DNA of 64,000 nucleotides from Symbiodinium natans (lineage: Eukaryota > Sar > Dinophyceae > Suessiales > Symbiodiniaceae): NCBI GenBank assembly GCA_905221605.1, contig CAJNDS010002282.1, positions 124,001-188,000 of the forward strand, given 5' to 3'. Position numbers and translations under genes: made by a program. The notes beneath the pieces were generated by a model. The model saw nothing but the letters and a program-made list of their open reading frames with translations. It searched no databases and was not told the DNA's origin. Numbering within the stretch: position 1 is the stretch's first letter; each line of letters opens with the position of its first letter. Shown in pieces: positions 62,191 through 64,000 of the stretch.

Positions 62191-62378
62191 CCTAAACCCT
62201 AAACCCTAAACCCTAAACCCTATATTACTGCCTGCAGCGACGCTTGCACATCCTCCGACGAGATGAAAAGCGCCGGCGGCGCCAACATACCCAAGGGCAA
62301 CGTCGATAGTATCCTAGGTGTCTGGCGTTTAGGGTTTAGGGTTTAGGGTGTAGGGTGTAGGGTTTAGGGTTTAGGGTT
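62188..62378. repeat. CCCTAAA and TTTAGGG arrays facing each other
   Basis: CCCTAAA units at 62188-62222 and TTTAGGG or GTGTAGGG units at 62328-62378. The second lies immediately downstream of the stop codon of the minus-strand beta-propeller-like gene. Confidence 0.9.
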
Positions 62379-62383
62379 CGATT

Positions 62384-63893
62384 TCAACAGTCCCCACAAG
62401 TATTTATAAGCAGGGCTCCTAATATTAAACAATAACGGAAATTGAAAAAAACATCCCAAATCGATGCCCAGTATCCGTAAGGCCCTGACGATGTTGTCGT
62501 GGACGTTGTGGGCGTTGTGGGCGTTGTGGGCGTTGTGGGCGTTGTGGGCGGTGCGGACGTTGTGGATGTTGTGGACGTTGTGGACGTTGTGGACGTCGCG
62601 TTGCATCCGAAGATCCGTCCGCCGGGGAAGTACTCGGATCCGAAGCTTGGGACTGCAATCTCGGCCACCGCAACTGAGGTGGCCGTGAGGGCAGCCCGAG
62701 CCATCGAGCCCCCTGAAACGTCCACGAGAAACTTGATCGTCCGTGCGGCGCTCCAAGTTCCATTGGGGCTCGCCTCGAAGATGGTAACCCGGTCGCATGT
62801 CGCGACACACTCCGCAGCTGCGCGGCCGGAGCTAGAGACCGCAAGCAATTCCGGGGAGCTATTTAGCTCCGTCCGAAAGACCTCGGTGAGGTCAGACCAC
62901 GAGCCATCCTGGCTTTCGTAGATGACGAGGAGGCGGGTCGGGGTGCCGGCCAAAGCCCAAAACACGGCGACATAGTTCCCGTCCACGGCGACTGGGCCGG
63001 CGCCATTGAACGGAGCAGCGGTGGGGCTTGAGATGTTTGCCACTGGCCCGAACCACGAGCTACCCGTCCATTGAAACAACAGCACTTGTGTGTTGGAAAA
63101 GGATGCCGGCGCTAATACAACGGCCAGGGTGTGACCGTCCACAGCAAACCTGACAAACGCTGTGGGTATCACGAGGTCGGCAGTGGGCACTGCCGTCCAA
63201 CTTGCGCCTTGAATCTGGAATGTCTGATACATGCCTGAACTGTTCGCCAGGACCAACAAGTTTCCCCCAAGAGACATGGCATCGGTTCCTGGAAACAGTT
63301 GCTGTCCCAAGAACACCCAGGAGACCCCGTTGTGCTTGAAGGTGTGAGCGGCAGGACCTGCTGGGGACGTTGCATCGTAAGCTACGACAACTTTTGCACT
63401 GCTCAAAGCTGTGTCTCTGGCCCAACCAAACGACAGCGTCACGTTCCGGGTTGCTATGTCCGTAATGTTCGAGTCTAACTCCCACGCTCCATTTGCCGAT
63501 CTGCTGTAAATGAGGACTTCGTCTGGGCGGCCTGGCAAGGTCCATCCAAGAAGGTGGAAGTCACCCGCTGCACCTGCTGATGGCTTCGGATTCCCCGCCT
63601 TCGGGGCTGGCGACGGGACAACGCGCACCTGCTCCGCCCAGTCAGAGCTGGGGCAGTCCTGGGGGGGCCACTCGCTATCGAGCTTCTACAGGGGTCTGGG
63701 ATTCAAAAGCGGGGGTTCTTTCTTCTTCTAAATCAAGACCAGCATCTGGTTCTGACGCCCGGAGACCTCTGGACCCTCCTTGCGCGAGCTGCAGCAAGCA
63801 GGATGGCTCCTGATACACGGAGGCACTGCAGTCAAAGTTCCCTGCCCAGCACACCCAGGCAGCTATGGCCATGGAGCTCCATATCTTGATCAT
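62384..63893 (-). CDS. Secreted beta-propeller-like protein with Thr/Ser/Pro-rich tail
   Basis: Two exons on the minus strand. Exon one starts at ATG 63893 with a signal peptide-like MIKIWSSMAIAAWVCWAGNF and ends near 63690. Exon two runs from 63658, after an AG, to a stop at 62384. It encodes repeated beta-strand units such as DEVLIYSRSANGAWELDSNI, HTFKHNGVSWVFLGQQLFPG, NTQVLLFQWTGSSWFGPVAN and TRLLVIYESQDGSWSDLTEV, each with a hydrophobic strand, a short turn and an SW or GSW motif. This resembles FG-GAP or Kelch-type propellers, but the family is not certain. A (TTS/TTP)n tail from a 9-bp repeat (about 62496-62606) follows, then YWASIWDVFFNFRYCLILGA, which may be a membrane helix. Role unknown; extracellular or cell-surface location is inferred. 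The splice donor of exon one is not identified. Confidence 0.7.
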
Positions 63894-64000
63894 CTGGGTT
63901 GGCCTTTAAACCCTCGGAAAAAATATTTATATATAGGGCCCCTTATAAGCCCAAATAAAGAAAATAAGCATGTCCCAGAAACCAACCTAGTCATGGTTCG
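63894..64000. other. AT-rich upstream region of the last gene
   Basis: Contains AAAAAATATTTATATATAGG about 20 to 40 bp upstream of the beta-propeller-like start. It could be a promoter-like AT patch, but dinoflagellate promoters have no dependable TATA signal, so no call is made. Confidence 0.3.

Larger units (their letters stand above)
61123..62383. other. Gene-free stretch with telomere-type and tandem repeats
   Basis: No exon recognised. TTTAGGG arrays at 61517-61569, a 67-75-bp tandem repeat at 61911-62190, a CCCTAAA array at 62188-62222 and a TTTAGGG array at 62328-62378. Thus opposite-orientation arrays flank about 100 bp of unique DNA at 62223-62327. Confidence 0.7.

Overview
The window looks like nuclear DNA of a dinoflagellate. 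The seen reasons are: many very short coding exons separated by introns with GT, GC or other 5' ends; long runs of genes on one strand; TTTAGGG/CCCTAAA telomere-type heptamers scattered through the interior in both orientations; two possible relics of the dinoflagellate spliced leader; and a Ty1/copia element with the zinc-module layout I associate with dinoflagellate copies. Genus cannot be fixed by eye. Genes were assembled from conserved protein motifs plus splice-site context, so exon ends are approximate and first and last exons are often missing.

Layout. From about 2.2 to 5.0 kb (+) lies an AGC-family protein kinase resembling the NDR/ROCK group in at least nine exons. From 6.4 to 18.4 kb (+) come many small exons rich in heptad-type coiled coil, either a tail of that kinase or separate coiled-coil genes; a very G-rich block (11.2-12.2 kb) interrupts them. 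At 20.0-22.65 kb (+) is a split major facilitator transporter, and at 24.1-24.8 kb (+) a split DUF1499-domain gene. From 27.56 to about 37-39 kb (+) runs a kinesin-8-like motor gene in about 18 recognised exons; an intronless CIA30-type gene (30955-31581, +) sits inside one of its introns. A short ORF with a spliced-leader-like sequence upstream lies at 41.0-41.25 kb (+). At 45.0-47.55 kb (+) is a polytopic membrane protein with a PAS-like domain, of a type I recall as common in dinoflagellates.

After 47.6 kb the gene run ends. An AT-rich island (49.3-52.5 kb) holds a 34-bp satellite, then an 8.6-kb copia LTR retrotransposon lies on the minus strand (52501-61122) with nearly identical 143-bp LTRs but broken reading frames. 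The last gene (62384-63893, minus) encodes a probable secreted beta-propeller-like protein with a Thr/Ser/Pro-rich tail. The right part is therefore convergent with the left.

The most interesting unexplained structure is a set of short fold-back elements (about 80-140 bp, no coding capacity) in several sequence families. Three copies of one family all lie in kinesin introns, and copies of another lie in kinase and coiled-coil introns, which makes them candidate introners or intron-seeding MITEs.
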